Positions 9,008 to 17,850 of a stretch of 64,000 bases of DNA are shown piece by piece. How positions within the stretch are numbered: position 1 is the first letter of the stretch; every line of letters begins with the position of its first letter. The DNA is from Fibrobacter sp. (GTDB lineage Bacteria > Fibrobacterota > Fibrobacteria > Fibrobacterales > Fibrobacteraceae), in contig JAKSIH010000007.1 in NCBI GenBank assembly GCA_024398935.1, positions 37,479 through 101,478 on the forward strand. Reading direction: 5' to 3'. The notes beneath the pieces were generated by a model. The model searched no databases and had not been told where the DNA came from. It saw only the letters and a program-made list of their open reading frames with translations. The position numbers were made by a program, and so were the translations under genes.

Positions 9008-11014
9008 TTACTTCACTTGGACGCTTGTCATTTTTCCGCCGTTCACGCCGCGGACCATATAGACGCCCTTGGCAAAGCCAGCATTCTTGAGAGCTTCAGT
9101 CATGTTGTTACCCACGACATCTACGCGACCCAGGAGTTTACCGGTAGCGCCAAATACGTTATAGCTTTCGCTAGCCTTGACGAGTCCAGTAACCTTGGCA
9201 ATTGCCTTCGGATCCTCAGGATCTTTAGGATTTTCCTCACATTCAATGTTACTGCCGGTGAAATCCATACAGATCGGATCGGCCGGAGTTTCACCCTTAT
9301 CTTCCTTACCTTCGATGGGAGCGTCGTCCTTTGCATTTTCACCAGCAACAAAGTTGATATAGTCGATATCCATCCAGTCGCCAGTGACCGTAAAGCGAAG
9401 GATATGTTCACCCTTGGTCAGGTTCACGTTGGCTTTCACCTTATTGTAGTCATCGTAGTTTTCTTCACCTTCGGCAGCCTTGGGAACAAGGATTTCTTCG
9501 GTGATGTCCTTACCGTCCATGGACAGCTTGAAGCTGGAAGTGGAACCTGCGGCAGCAACGGCGGCATACATGGTGTAAGTGCCGGTTTCAGCGACGTTCA
9601 CGGTGTATTCCAGCCATTCGCCGGCCTGGTTGTAACCCACGATGACGCCAGTTGCCTTCTTGTAGAGGTCCACACCGGTGCCCGGGCGAAGATCGCTATC
9701 ACCGTGGTTTTCAGAATCCATTTCGTTGAAGGAAGCGTTACCTGCGCCAGTGCCCGGAATGTCGAAGTTTTCCATCTCGATCTTGCCAGGAATGGCAGCG
9801 GCCTTACCGCCAAAGGGTTCACGAGGAACAGGCTTTACAACAAGGCGTAGCAACACAGAACCGTGAGCAGGAACTTCTGCCGAAACACTAGATCTGGGAC
9901 CAAGATCCTTCTTCTGCCAGGCATCACGGACTTCCACCTCGCCCTCTACGCCAATATCCTTAAAGTTGACTTCGATAGTCTGGGTAGAGGTATTGTCATT
10001 CAGGAGGGCTACAGCGAGGTCACCATTGCGCAAGGGCTTGGTCCAGACCTGCTTGCCGTTCACATTGGAAATGCGATGGCCCTGAACGCCCAGGGAGTCC
10101 TGGTTAATGGCAATCATATCCTTGTTCAGGTAAAGATCCTTCACCTGGTCGCTCATCTTGCGGACATCGGAACTGATCATGATAGGAGCCGCCATAATGG
10201 ACCACATGGTCATCTGGGACTTCTGTTCTTCATAAGTCAGGTTTCTGTTATCCACTTCCAGCATGTCCGGGTCATTCCAGTTACCCGGCTTTGCAATCTT
10301 CCAGTACTTGTCATTGGCATCGATAATTTCGTAAACGCCGCGGTACCAGGAGGTAGATCTCCATTCGGGGCCAATATCGAAAGTGGTACGCCACAGATGG
10401 GCGATTTTCGGCATCCAGTCCTTATATTCCCAGGCGCAAATGCTGAACACGATGTCGCGGCCGGAATTGCGGAGAGCCTTACTCATGCGGGTGTAATCCG
10501 CTTCCTGGTTGGAGCCGGGAGCCGGGTCGCAGTTATCGTACTTCAGGTAGTCAACGCCCCATTCGGCAAACTTCTTGGCATCCTGTTCTTCGTGCATGTA
10601 GGAGCCGTTTTCGCTTACCCAGTTGCTGTTGTAATGATGGCAGGTACGTTTACCGCGGTCGCCATACACGCCGAATTTGAGGCCTTTCTTATGGATGTAA
10701 TCGGCCAGGGCCTTCATGCCGCTGGGGAAAGTCTTGGGATGGTTCTGGAGGTCGCCATTGGCATCGCGCTTGGTGTCCATCCAGTTATCGTCCAGATTCA
10801 GGTAGATATAGCCAGCATCGCGAAGGCCCGAAGAAACCATGGCATCGGCAACTTCCTTGATTTGGTTTTCGTTGATGTTTTCGTGGAATACGTTCCAGCT
10901 GTTCCAGCCCAGAGGGGGCGTAAGCACCAAACTATCGGGGTGGGCATTTGCAGAAGCAGCAAAAGCCAAAGTTGCCATAGCGGCAATGCCTAAAGTCTTT
11001 TTCAATCCGAACAT
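9008..11014 (-). CDS. GH27 alpha-galactosidase-family enzyme with CBM6
   Basis: 668 residues from the ATG at 11014, chosen because TAGGAGTG lies just upstream. Signal peptide 1-24. GH27 catalytic domain ~30-290 (LTPPLGWNSWNVF) with nucleophile Asp160 in YLKYDNCD and acid/base Asp213 in WRTTFDIGPEW, then a beta-sandwich to ~395. CBM6 ~410-545 (IEMENFDIPG, GEWLEYTVNV, WMDIDYINFV) and the shared C-terminal module (YNVFGATGKLLGRV, GVYMVR, final QVK). It would remove terminal alpha-galactose or, as in some GH27 members, beta-L-arabinopyranose from xylan or galactomannan side chains. Secreted; single-gene unit with own promoter and terminator. Confidence 0.9.
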   Translation of the reverse strand: MFGLKKTLGIAAMATLAFAASANAHPDSLVLTPPLGWNSWNVFHENINENQIKEVADAMVSSGLRDAGYIYLNLDDNWMDTKRDANGDLQNHPKTFPSGMKALADYIHKKGLKFGVYGDRGKRTCHHYNSNWVSENGSYMHEEQDAKKFAEWGVDYLKYDNCDPAPGSNQEADYTRMSKALRNSGRDIVFSICAWEYKDWMPKIAHLWRTTFDIGPEWRSTSWYRGVYEIIDANDKYWKIAKPGNWNDPDMLEVDNRNLTYEEQKSQMTMWSIMAAPIMISSDVRKMSDQVKDLYLNKDMIAINQDSLGVQGHRISNVNGKQVWTKPLRNGDLAVALLNDNTSTQTIEVNFKDIGVEGEVEVRDAWQKKDLGPRSSVSAEVPAHGSVLLRLVVKPVPREPFGGKAAAIPGKIEMENFDIPGTGAGNASFNEMDSENHGDSDLRPGTGVDLYKKATGVIVGYNQAGEWLEYTVNVAETGTYTMYAAVAAAGSTSSFKLSMDGKDITEEILVPKAAEGEENYDDYNKVKANVNLTKGEHILRFTVTGDWMDIDYINFVAGENAKDDAPIEGKEDKGETPADPICMDFTGSNIECEENPKDPEDPKAIAKVTGLVKASESYNVFGATGKLLGRVDVVGNNMTEALKNAGFAKGVYMVRGVNGGKMTSVQVK

Positions 11015-11044
11015 TTTTTCACTCCTAAAAAATTTTTCCAATCA

Positions 11045-11110
11045 TAAAATTACCTGCAAAAGCGCAAAAAAGGCGTGGCAAAGCCACACCTTTCATGGAC
11101 ATTTTGTCAA
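11045..11110 (-). promoter_or_regulatory. Cluster operator and promoter box, GH27 gene
   Basis: Operator TGGACATTTTGTCAA (11096-11110), 43 nt, then minus-strand box TAATTTTA (11045-11052). The operator starts right after the stop codon of the CE1 gene, and the CE1 terminator (11071-11091) lies between operator and box. Confidence 0.85.
11071..11091 (-). terminator. Terminator after the CE1 gene
   Basis: Stem AGGCGTGGC/GCCACACCT with an AAA loop, followed on the minus strand by a T-rich run. It occupies the operator-to-box spacer of the GH27 promoter. Confidence 0.88.
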
Positions 11111-11113
11111 AGG

Positions 11114-12658
11114 TTACTTCTTGACATGAACCATCTTGATGGCATTTCCGGTACGAATCATATAGACACCCGCCTTTTCAGGAATTTTCGTTCCCAGGAA
11201 TGCGCCGGACAGGCTATAGACCTTATAATTTCTGACAGCAGCCCCGTCCAGGACAATTCCAGAATGAATCGCATCGGGAGTATCGTCGCACTTTTCAGCA
11301 GCAGCGCCACACTTATCCGAATCGTCAGCAGGATGTTCGATAGGTTCCGGGTCGGCCTCGCCCTTTGCCACAAAGGTCATGTAGTCGATGTCAAACCAGG
11401 CGCCTGTTACTGTGAGGCGAAGGATATGCTGTCCCTTGGACAGTTTTACGTCAAAACTGACCTTGTTGTAGTCGTCATAATTGTCTTCGCCAGCCTTAGC
11501 TGCAGGAACAGAAATCTTTTCAGAGATTTCCTTACCATCCATGGAAAGCTGGAAACTGGAAGTATTGTTAGCAGATGCAACGGCTGCATAGACCGTATAT
11601 TCGCCATCGGCCTCCACATCAACGGTGTATTCGTACCAGTTGCCTTCCGCATTGTAGCCAATAATGTTGCCGGTTGCCTTCTTGTAGATGCTGACGGGAG
11701 TATCCTTACGGTAATCGGAATCGCCCTTGTTTTCAGAAGTTCCCACACTATAAGACTGGTTTGTAGAGCCATCAGCATTTCGGCCTACACCGGGAATATC
11801 AAAATCTTCGGCCTCAACCTTACCAGGAATAGCAATGGCTCTGCCATTGAAAGGTTTCTGCGGTTCCGGTTCCACGGCATCAGCAGGACCGTCCAGAGTG
11901 TAATTCTTGATGAAATTCCAGATGGACTTGCTGGTATGAACCACAGCCTCGTCGTTGGAATGCCAATGGCCCTTGCCACCCAAGGTCACAAGCTTGACGC
12001 TGACGCCGCCATCGCAGGGGCCCCACATTTCAGACTTGGAATTGGCGGGGAAAGTCTGGGTTTCGGAGGGATTTGCAGGGCAATTAAACTGATTCTTGTA
12101 GGCGTTGATGTGGGTCATCACGTTGTTATAGGTAACCACATCGTCGCTGGTGCCATGATGGTGAATAATAGGCACAGGGCGCTGAGCCTTGCCCGGGCCG
12201 CCCATCATGTAACCGGAAACCGGAGCGAAAGCCGCAATCTTGTCGGCAATTTTACCCATGGCGTAATAGGTAAACATGCCGCCCATGCTAAAGCCGGACA
12301 GATACACACGGGAAAGGTCAATCTGGTAGCGCTTGGACATCTCGTCGATAATGTCCTTCATCAGGTTGATATCCTTGTCGCCGCCAAGATCCCAGCCCTT
12401 GTTGATGCCATTGGGATAAACCACCACAAAGCGGGCGGTATCGGCAATATCTTCCCAGCGGGCCTGACTACTCTGGTAGCCGGCATCCTGATTCATGCCG
12501 TGGCAGGAAATCAACAGCGGTTTGTTCTTTTCGATGTTTGCAGGTGCATAAACATAAATGGAGCGACCGTTCAAAGTTTCGGCCTTTGCGTTACCTGCAA
12601 AAGATTCCGTTGCGCCAGCCAGCGCCAACACGGCGGAAAAGAGAAGTTCCTTTTTCAT
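11114..12658 (-). CDS. CE1 esterase (feruloyl/acetylxylan type) with CBM6
   Basis: 514 residues. Signal peptide ~1-21. Alpha/beta-hydrolase domain ~25-250 of the CE1/PHB-depolymerase-like type, with oxyanion region HGMNQDAG, catalytic Ser124 in GFSMGG, Asp172 or 173 in HGTSDD, and the His in GKGHWHSND (~231-233). CBM6 ~275-415 (VEAEDFDIPG, GNWYEYTVDV, WFDIDYMTFV). C-terminal module (YKVYSLSGAFLGT, GVYMIRTG, final HVKK). It would hydrolyse ferulate or acetate esters on arabinoxylan, exposing the backbone to the neighbouring xylanases. Which ester it prefers cannot be told from sequence. Confidence 0.87.
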   Translation of the reverse strand: MKKELLFSAVLALAGATESFAGNAKAETLNGRSIYVYAPANIEKNKPLLISCHGMNQDAGYQSSQARWEDIADTARFVVVYPNGINKGWDLGGDKDINLMKDIIDEMSKRYQIDLSRVYLSGFSMGGMFTYYAMGKIADKIAAFAPVSGYMMGGPGKAQRPVPIIHHHGTSDDVVTYNNVMTHINAYKNQFNCPANPSETQTFPANSKSEMWGPCDGGVSVKLVTLGGKGHWHSNDEAVVHTSKSIWNFIKNYTLDGPADAVEPEPQKPFNGRAIAIPGKVEAEDFDIPGVGRNADGSTNQSYSVGTSENKGDSDYRKDTPVSIYKKATGNIIGYNAEGNWYEYTVDVEADGEYTVYAAVASANNTSSFQLSMDGKEISEKISVPAAKAGEDNYDDYNKVSFDVKLSKGQHILRLTVTGAWFDIDYMTFVAKGEADPEPIEHPADDSDKCGAAAEKCDDTPDAIHSGIVLDGAAVRNYKVYSLSGAFLGTKIPEKAGVYMIRTGNAIKMVHVKK

Positions 12659-12715
12659 TTGTAACCCATACGCCCTTTTTTGACACCATTATCAAAAAAC
12701 AAGGCTCACCATTCT

Positions 12716-12781
12716 ATAAATTACATGAAAAAAGGGGCCATATTACAGGAGAAGGAGCAATTGCCGTGGACAGTTTATCCA
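12716..12781 (-). promoter_or_regulatory. Cluster operator and promoter box, CE1 gene
   Basis: Operator TGGACAGTTTATCCA (12767-12781), 43 nt, then minus-strand box TAATTTAT (12716-12723). The flank AATTGCCG just left of the operator is the same as at 17490-17497. Confidence 0.87.
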
Positions 12782-12822
12782 AAAAGATGAAAGTGCAAAG
12801 AAAGAATCTCAAATAAAACAAA

Positions 12823-12853
12823 AGAACCTATGGGCGGGCCTCCCATAAGTTCT
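12823..12853 (-). terminator. Terminator after the GH43 gene
   Basis: Stem AGAACCTATGGG/CCCATAAGTTCT around a GC-rich loop, followed on the minus strand by TTTTGTTTTATTT. It begins 36 bp past the GH43 stop codon. Confidence 0.87.
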
Positions 12854-12889
12854 TTATCAAGCTAAAAACGTGATTGTGTTTTGAAATAA

Positions 12890-15259
12890 TTACTTCATCA
12901 CGCTAATCTTGTGCATCAGGCCGCCGCGAGTGGGCTTCACGATATAAACACCGCTCTGCTTCACGAATTCGCGAACTACGGTTGTCAAGTCGGCAGCAAC
13001 GCTGCTTACAACACCCAGCTGATTGCCATTCAAATCAAACACGCGGTAGTCCTGCACACCAGCCACATTCAGATGGATCTTGCCCAGAGCATCCTTACAG
13101 GAGCTATCACCCGTGGGGCATTCTTCCACCGGATTTTCAGGAACGTCAGGTTCTTCTTCATCCACAATGGGTTCCGGGTCGGTTGCATCCTTACCCTTCA
13201 CGAAGGTGATGTAGTCAATATCCAGCCAGGAACCGACCACGGTAAATCGCAGCACATGTTCGCCAGCGGGCAAAGTGACATTGGCAGAAACCTTGTTGTA
13301 GTCATCGTAGTTTTCTTCGCCAGCCTTGGCTGCGGGAACCGCGATAGTCTCGGTAATGTCCTTGCCATCCAGGGAGAACTTGAAGCTAGAGGTAGAGCCT
13401 GCGGCGGCAACTGCGGCAAACAGGGTGTAGTCGCCAGCTTCCTTCACGTTCACAGTGTATTCCAGCCATTCGCCTTCTGCATTGTAGCCAACGATAACGC
13501 GGTCATTGGACTTCTTGTACAGATCCACGCCGGTTTCCTTACGGTAGTCGGAGTCGCCATGATTTTCGGAATCGGTATCATAGTAGGATGCGCCATCCCT
13601 ACCCTTGCCCGGATCGTCAAAGTCTTCCATCTGGATTTTGCCCGGAATAGCCCACGGAGTCTGGGTTGCGTTATGGGCAGTCTGGGGAACCGGTTCGATA
13701 GCGCCTTCCAGGTAGATTTCATCGTTATAGTCGTTACCCACCTTGAACCAGTCGAATGCGGCGGTACCGCCGGCAGTCTTCTTTGCAAAGTTGAACAGGC
13801 CGAAACGATAGCCTACGAACATGCCCAAAGTATAAGGCAGCTTCAGTTCGTTACCGATCTTTGTCCAATCCTTTTCATTGAGGCTATAGTAGAAATTTGC
13901 ACGGTCTCTGGTAAAGTCAAAGTCAATGCGGAAATAAGCCTCGTTACCGTTAATAGGAACGCTCTTCAGCTTATATTCACGTTCGTAGTAAACCACTTCG
14001 AAGCTGTTGCCGTTCTTTTCGAGAGCCACAAAGCCCAGGGAGTCTGCAAGGGCAACGAGACCGGCGACGTCACCATCCTTCATGTCCTTACCATTCACGA
14101 GAGTACGGCCAGAGCACTTGGGACCATAGGTACGCTGAGTCAAGGTGTTCTTTGCAGTGTAAAGCTTGCCATCCACACGGCCAGTGGTAATCTTCAGCTT
14201 GCCGTCGGAAAGAGCCCACTTGCTGTTGTCGGGATTGTGGTTCCACTGCCATTCCAGGGGAAGTTCCGGACCGTCGAAGTCATCAGAAGTGACCATGCCA
14301 TAGCCCGGATCCACAGCATTTTCCAAATTCAAGGTAGCGGGAGCCTTGCCGCCCACAACCGTAGGCCAGCCATCCTTCCATTCCACTTCCATCAGGTACG
14401 GAATACGGCCAATGCCACCGCTGTCGCGGAACAGGTAGCCATACCACTTGCCGCCTTCGGTCTGGAAAATACTACCCTGGGCGACACCGTTATTCTGCAG
14501 GAAAATCTTACCGGAGTAGCCGCCCATCAGGTTCTTGGAGCGGAAAACCAGTTCTGTACGGCAGGGGCCAAACCAGCTAATGCCAAACAGGTAATATTCA
14601 CCGTTGACCTTTTCCATGTGGGCGCCTTCCAGAGCCACAATGTAGCTGCTGGTTCCAGAAGTCTGGTTTCGCAGAGATTCATTTACCAGCACGGTAGAGC
14701 CGCCATCGGGGCCGGAAAGGTCGGATTTCAGTTTCACAATACTCAGCTGGCCGCCACCGTAAATCACGTAGGCCTTGTCGTCGTCATCGAAGAAGATGCT
14801 AGGATCATGATAGAAAGGCAGCAACTTTTCGGTAAAGGGGCCGTTTTCGATATCGTCCGTGATATAAAGGTGGGTCTTGTTGGTGGTATAGGACGGTGTG
14901 AGGATATACCACTTGCCCTTATGGTAACGGATGGCGGAAGCCCAGGAACCCTTACCGTAGGCGTTCTTGCCACCGTTCAAGTTCATGTTGTCGTTATTGG
15001 TCAGGGTCTCGTAAGCGTAATTGACGGTACGCCAGTTGGCAAGATCCGTAGACTTCATGATAGGTACACCCGGTGCGTAATGCATGGTGGTACTTACCAT
15101 GTAGTAATTGTCCCCCTCGCCCTTTGCAATGCAAAGGTCCGGAACATCGGAATAAATCCACGGATTAGAAACGGTTGCGGCGACAGCGGAACTTGCAAAA
15201 ACAGACCCAACCAGGGCGGTAGCTGTCAAAACCTTTTTAAATGCACTAAAGCATCCCAT
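12890..15259 (-). CDS. GH43 beta-xylosidase/arabinofuranosidase with CBM6
   Basis: 789 residues; start supported by AAGGAG. Signal peptide ~1-28. Five-bladed propeller ~30-320 with the three GH43 acids: Asp41 in SDVPDLC, Asp152 in FYHDPSIFF and Glu211 in VALEGAHMEK. Next comes a concanavalin-like beta-sandwich (~345-520, DDFDGPELPLEWQWNHNP), as in GH43 beta-xylosidases. CBM6 follows at ~555-690 (IQMEDFDDPG, DLYKKSNDRV, WLDIDYITFV), then the shared C-terminal module (YRVFDLNGNQLGVV, GVYIVKP). The domain order suggests the subfamily 12-like group acting on arabinoxylan oligosaccharides. Secreted. The CBM6 core is nearly identical to that of the GH5 gene, suggesting gene conversion. Confidence 0.88.
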   Translation of the reverse strand: MGCFSAFKKVLTATALVGSVFASSAVAATVSNPWIYSDVPDLCIAKGEGDNYYMVSTTMHYAPGVPIMKSTDLANWRTVNYAYETLTNNDNMNLNGGKNAYGKGSWASAIRYHKGKWYILTPSYTTNKTHLYITDDIENGPFTEKLLPFYHDPSIFFDDDDKAYVIYGGGQLSIVKLKSDLSGPDGGSTVLVNESLRNQTSGTSSYIVALEGAHMEKVNGEYYLFGISWFGPCRTELVFRSKNLMGGYSGKIFLQNNGVAQGSIFQTEGGKWYGYLFRDSGGIGRIPYLMEVEWKDGWPTVVGGKAPATLNLENAVDPGYGMVTSDDFDGPELPLEWQWNHNPDNSKWALSDGKLKITTGRVDGKLYTAKNTLTQRTYGPKCSGRTLVNGKDMKDGDVAGLVALADSLGFVALEKNGNSFEVVYYEREYKLKSVPINGNEAYFRIDFDFTRDRANFYYSLNEKDWTKIGNELKLPYTLGMFVGYRFGLFNFAKKTAGGTAAFDWFKVGNDYNDEIYLEGAIEPVPQTAHNATQTPWAIPGKIQMEDFDDPGKGRDGASYYDTDSENHGDSDYRKETGVDLYKKSNDRVIVGYNAEGEWLEYTVNVKEAGDYTLFAAVAAAGSTSSFKFSLDGKDITETIAVPAAKAGEENYDDYNKVSANVTLPAGEHVLRFTVVGSWLDIDYITFVKGKDATDPEPIVDEEEPDVPENPVEECPTGDSSCKDALGKIHLNVAGVQDYRVFDLNGNQLGVVSSVAADLTTVVREFVKQSGVYIVKPTRGGLMHKISVMK

Positions 15260-15305
15260 AAGAACTCCTTATTCACAGGGCACACCTACCCCATATTTTC
15301 TATCC

Positions 15306-15371
15306 TAAAGATACCTTCAAAAAAAAATGACATTCTATCAACGAAATGAGGTTTCATTGATAAAATGTCAA
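15306..15371 (-). promoter_or_regulatory. Cluster operator and promoter box, GH43 gene
   Basis: Operator TTGATAAAATGTCAA (15357-15371), 43 nt, then minus-strand box TATCTTTA (15306-15313). A second operator-like copy (ATGACATTCTATCAA, 15327-15341) lies closer to the box and pairs with the first to form a terminator stem. Confidence 0.78.
15328..15370 (-). terminator. Terminator after the GH-A gene, built from two operator copies
   Basis: The arms TGACATTCTATCAACGAAA and TTTCATTGATAAAATGTCA pair with about three mismatches around the loop TGAGG. On the minus strand the hairpin is followed by nine T. It is the only terminator candidate downstream of the GH-A gene. Confidence 0.75.
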
Positions 15372-15401
15372 CGGGGTTGGTTTGGTTGTTGTGATTGGTT
15401 T

Positions 15402-17396
15402 TTACTTGGAAATGCTCATTTTAAGCATTTTTCCAAACTTTTGAGGCTTCAGCAGGTAGATTCCGGAACGGTTCACCAAGTTCATGGTCTTGCCGCGAAG
15501 CTCCTGCATGCCCACGCCAGAAATCCGGCCCAGCATATTTCCCTGGAGGTCGAATACCTGATATTCTACGGGACCCGCCACCTGGAATTGCATCTGGACG
15601 AAATCCGGAGTCGTATCCTTGGGAGTTTCGGGAACGGTATCCTTAGGTTCTTCCACCTTGGAAGCGTCCACGAACTTGATCCAGTCCATGTTGATGTAGC
15701 TCTTGGTAATCTCCATCTTCAGGACATGTTCACCCTTGGTAAGGCTTGCGGTGCCCAGCTCGATTTCCTTATAGACATCGAAGGAGGAATCAATCTTTGC
15801 CACTTCGATATCTTCCAGAATCTGCTTTTCGTCTACATAGAGCTTGAAGCCAGCGGTTTCCATGGCGGTTGCCACATTGGCGCTCAGCTTATATTCGCCA
15901 TCAGCTTCCACATTGAAGGTGTATTCGGTCCATTCACCTGCAATGGTATAACCCAGAGCGTAGCCGTTACCAGCAGTTACAACATCCACGCCGTCTTCGC
16001 GGTAGTTCTTGCCCTGGTTATCGTAATCCGTATCGTGGAAGGACTTGCCTTCGCCGCCCACATCGTAGTTTTCGAACTCGATCTTGCCTGGAACCGCTGC
16101 GGCCTTTTCGCCATAGGGTGCCTGGGGAATCACCGGAGTGATATAGATGCGATAGGCATAGAACACATTCTTGATATTGATGGGGACGGTAATGGCGCCA
16201 TTTACCACTTCGTATTCCTTAGTGGATTCTGGAGTGGTAGAGGGAACAGCCTTGTCCTTGTCTTCCCAGGTCACGTATTCCACATCCACATTCACCTTGC
16301 CGCCGAAGGCAGCGGGAATCTTGTCAATCTTCACGGAAACATCGCCCAGAGTGTTGCCACCCACTACGACGCTTGCCACCTTCTTCTTGGTATCTACGGC
16401 TGCGAAACCATCCACGCCATCGCTACGGTCGTTAGGCGGAACCACCTTTGCCATGTAGCCGGACATGTCGCCGTACCACTTGTACAGATGCCAGCCGCCG
16501 CCATGCTGATTCTGGGCGGTGAGAAGGCTTCCCAGACGGCCAGGCAGGTTGGTGAACCACCAGGAAATCATGGCGCTTTCCACACCATGGCGTTCAAACT
16601 TTGCAATGAAGGGAACAGAAACGCCAGGGCATCCTTCCAGAGTATGAGTGTCGGAAGAATATTCGTTAATGCTAATGGCGCGGGGCTTTACATTATACTT
16701 CTTTTCAAGATTGCGGTAATGTTCGATGGAACCCACCAAACCCTCGGAACCCCACTGATGCCAGCTAATCACATCGGGCATGCAGTTGTTGGCAGAACAG
16801 TACTTCACGAATTCTTCCATGCGGTTGCCGTTATACCAGGAGTAGGACGGGCCCACAATGCGTTCAGACGGGTCGTTCTGACGGATGTAATCGTAAGTCT
16901 TCTTCCACAGGCCGGAATTGAAATCGATAGTCGTACTTTTCCAGGTACCATCCGGTTCGTTCCAGATTTCATAGCCGTCGAAATTCTGTACCGCGGAAGC
17001 CTTCTTGTCCTTGATGACGGAGCCCACTTCGGAAAGCCAGTGGTTCATATCCTTAAAGGCATAGGGCCAGCCCGGAAGAACATCGGCCAGACGGATCTGC
17101 ACTTTACCTGTGGTGTTCTTAATGCGGGGAGACACCAGGAAGGCGCCGCCGATAGGCTGCTGACGGCCCTGACCGCTACGGGCGGGAGCCAGGAAAACAT
17201 TGGGCTTCAGGGGAGCCACTTCGGCATCGATGTTGGTGGGATAAGTTTCAGTCAGGCCATAGAGAGAGCCTGTTGCCACGTGGGTCACCGGACGAATGCT
17301 ATCGCCCAGGCTCACACTGAGAGAGGTGGCTGCAAAAATACTGCCGGGCAGGACCATGGCAGCAATCAGAGAAGCGGCAAAACCCTTTTTAAACAT
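15402..17396 (-). CDS. GH-A clan (GH39-like) glycoside hydrolase with CBM6
   Basis: 664 residues; start follows AAAGGATTGAAGG. Signal peptide ~1-22. Catalytic (beta/alpha)8 domain ~35-340: acid/base Glu147 in GYEIWNEPDG, a His-bearing strand (VISWHQWG), and nucleophile candidate Glu245 in ISINEYSS. A beta-sandwich (~345-450) follows, as in GH39/GH30-type enzymes. A divergent CBM6 occupies ~460-600 (IEFENYDVGG, GEWTEYTFNV, YINMDWIKFV), then the shared C-terminal module (YQVFDLQGNMLGRI, GIYLLKPQ). Probably a secreted enzyme on a xylan or related polysaccharide. Family assignment is less certain than for its neighbours; GH39, GH30 or an unclassified clan-A family are possible. Confidence 0.72.
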   Translation of the reverse strand: MFKKGFAASLIAAMVLPGSIFAATSLSVSLGDSIRPVTHVATGSLYGLTETYPTNIDAEVAPLKPNVFLAPARSGQGRQQPIGGAFLVSPRIKNTTGKVQIRLADVLPGWPYAFKDMNHWLSEVGSVIKDKKASAVQNFDGYEIWNEPDGTWKSTTIDFNSGLWKKTYDYIRQNDPSERIVGPSYSWYNGNRMEEFVKYCSANNCMPDVISWHQWGSEGLVGSIEHYRNLEKKYNVKPRAISINEYSSDTHTLEGCPGVSVPFIAKFERHGVESAMISWWFTNLPGRLGSLLTAQNQHGGGWHLYKWYGDMSGYMAKVVPPNDRSDGVDGFAAVDTKKKVASVVVGGNTLGDVSVKIDKIPAAFGGKVNVDVEYVTWEDKDKAVPSTTPESTKEYEVVNGAITVPINIKNVFYAYRIYITPVIPQAPYGEKAAAVPGKIEFENYDVGGEGKSFHDTDYDNQGKNYREDGVDVVTAGNGYALGYTIAGEWTEYTFNVEADGEYKLSANVATAMETAGFKLYVDEKQILEDIEVAKIDSSFDVYKEIELGTASLTKGEHVLKMEITKSYINMDWIKFVDASKVEEPKDTVPETPKDTTPDFVQMQFQVAGPVEYQVFDLQGNMLGRISGVGMQELRGKTMNLVNRSGIYLLKPQKFGKMLKMSISK

Positions 17397-17446
17397 CCTT
17401 CAATCCTTTGCGACACGGATCTACACACATCCCATCGTCGCATAAA

Positions 17447-17512
17447 TAAAATTACCTTCAAAAAGGGAACTTCTTTCGCCGCCCTAGTCAATTGCCGTGG
17501 ACAAATAATCCA
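17447..17512 (-). promoter_or_regulatory. Cluster operator and promoter box, GH-A gene
   Basis: Operator TGGACAAATAATCCA (17498-17512), 43 nt, then minus-strand box TAATTTTA (17447-17454). Confidence 0.85.
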
Positions 17513-17535
17513 AGAAACCCCAAAAATTTACTAAT

Positions 17536-17638
17536 TAAAAGTCCACATTTTATCTTTTACATACATTTCAAACAAAGAATTTCAAGAAAAATACAAAAAT
17601 CCGCGCCTACAATTTTCAAAAATAAAAGTCCACATTTT
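17536..17638. repeat. 16-bp direct repeat upstream of the GH-A promoter
   Basis: TAAAAGTCCACATTTT occurs at 17536-17551 and again at 17623-17638, 87 bp apart, in an otherwise AT-rich gene-free stretch (17397-17752). It could be an additional regulator site; nothing else was recognised here apart from the operator and a terminator. Confidence 0.5.
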
Positions 17639-17703
17639 TAGTCTTTTTCCGCATTGTCGACCCGCGCGTCGGGAAAATCAGCCCCAGTTCCCCAGAAAAA
17701 AAA

Positions 17704-17727
17704 GAAGCCCGGCAAGAACCGGACTTC
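17704..17727 (-). terminator. Terminator after the CE6/small-protein unit
   Basis: Stem GAAGCCCGG/CCGGACTTC with a 6-nt loop, followed on the minus strand by eight T. It lies 26 bp past the small-protein stop codon. Confidence 0.88.
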
Positions 17728-17752
17728 CTAGAACCCTAAATTTCCCTACAGA

Positions 17753-17836
17753 CTAGCCGTAAATCAGCCCCAAGGCAATCGCGAGAACGAAGAATACCGC
17801 GATTTGCTTGACAATAACCATTTCATGACGATCCAT
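17753..17836 (-). CDS. 27-residue single-helix membrane protein
   Basis: A small reading frame starts 14 bp after the stop codon of the CE6 gene, with a strong ribosome site (AGAGGAGAATCTCT before the ATG). It encodes a polar start (MDRHEMVIVKQ) and one hydrophobic helix (IAVFFVLAIALGLIYG) ending at a stop. It lies between the CE6 gene and their common terminator, so it is co-transcribed and should be made at a good level. I do not recognise it. The short lumen-in or cytoplasm-in tail and lack of a cleavage site suggest an inner-membrane peptide rather than a secreted one. Confidence 0.72.
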   Translation of the reverse strand: MDRHEMVIVKQIAVFFVLAIALGLIYG

Positions 17837-17850
17837 AGAGATTCTCCTCT

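Noticed and set aside
12911..15349. 812-codon + strand frame opposite GH43
   Set aside because: Antisense to a gene with clear catalytic residues, CBM6 and signal peptide; composition is low-complexity hydrophobic.
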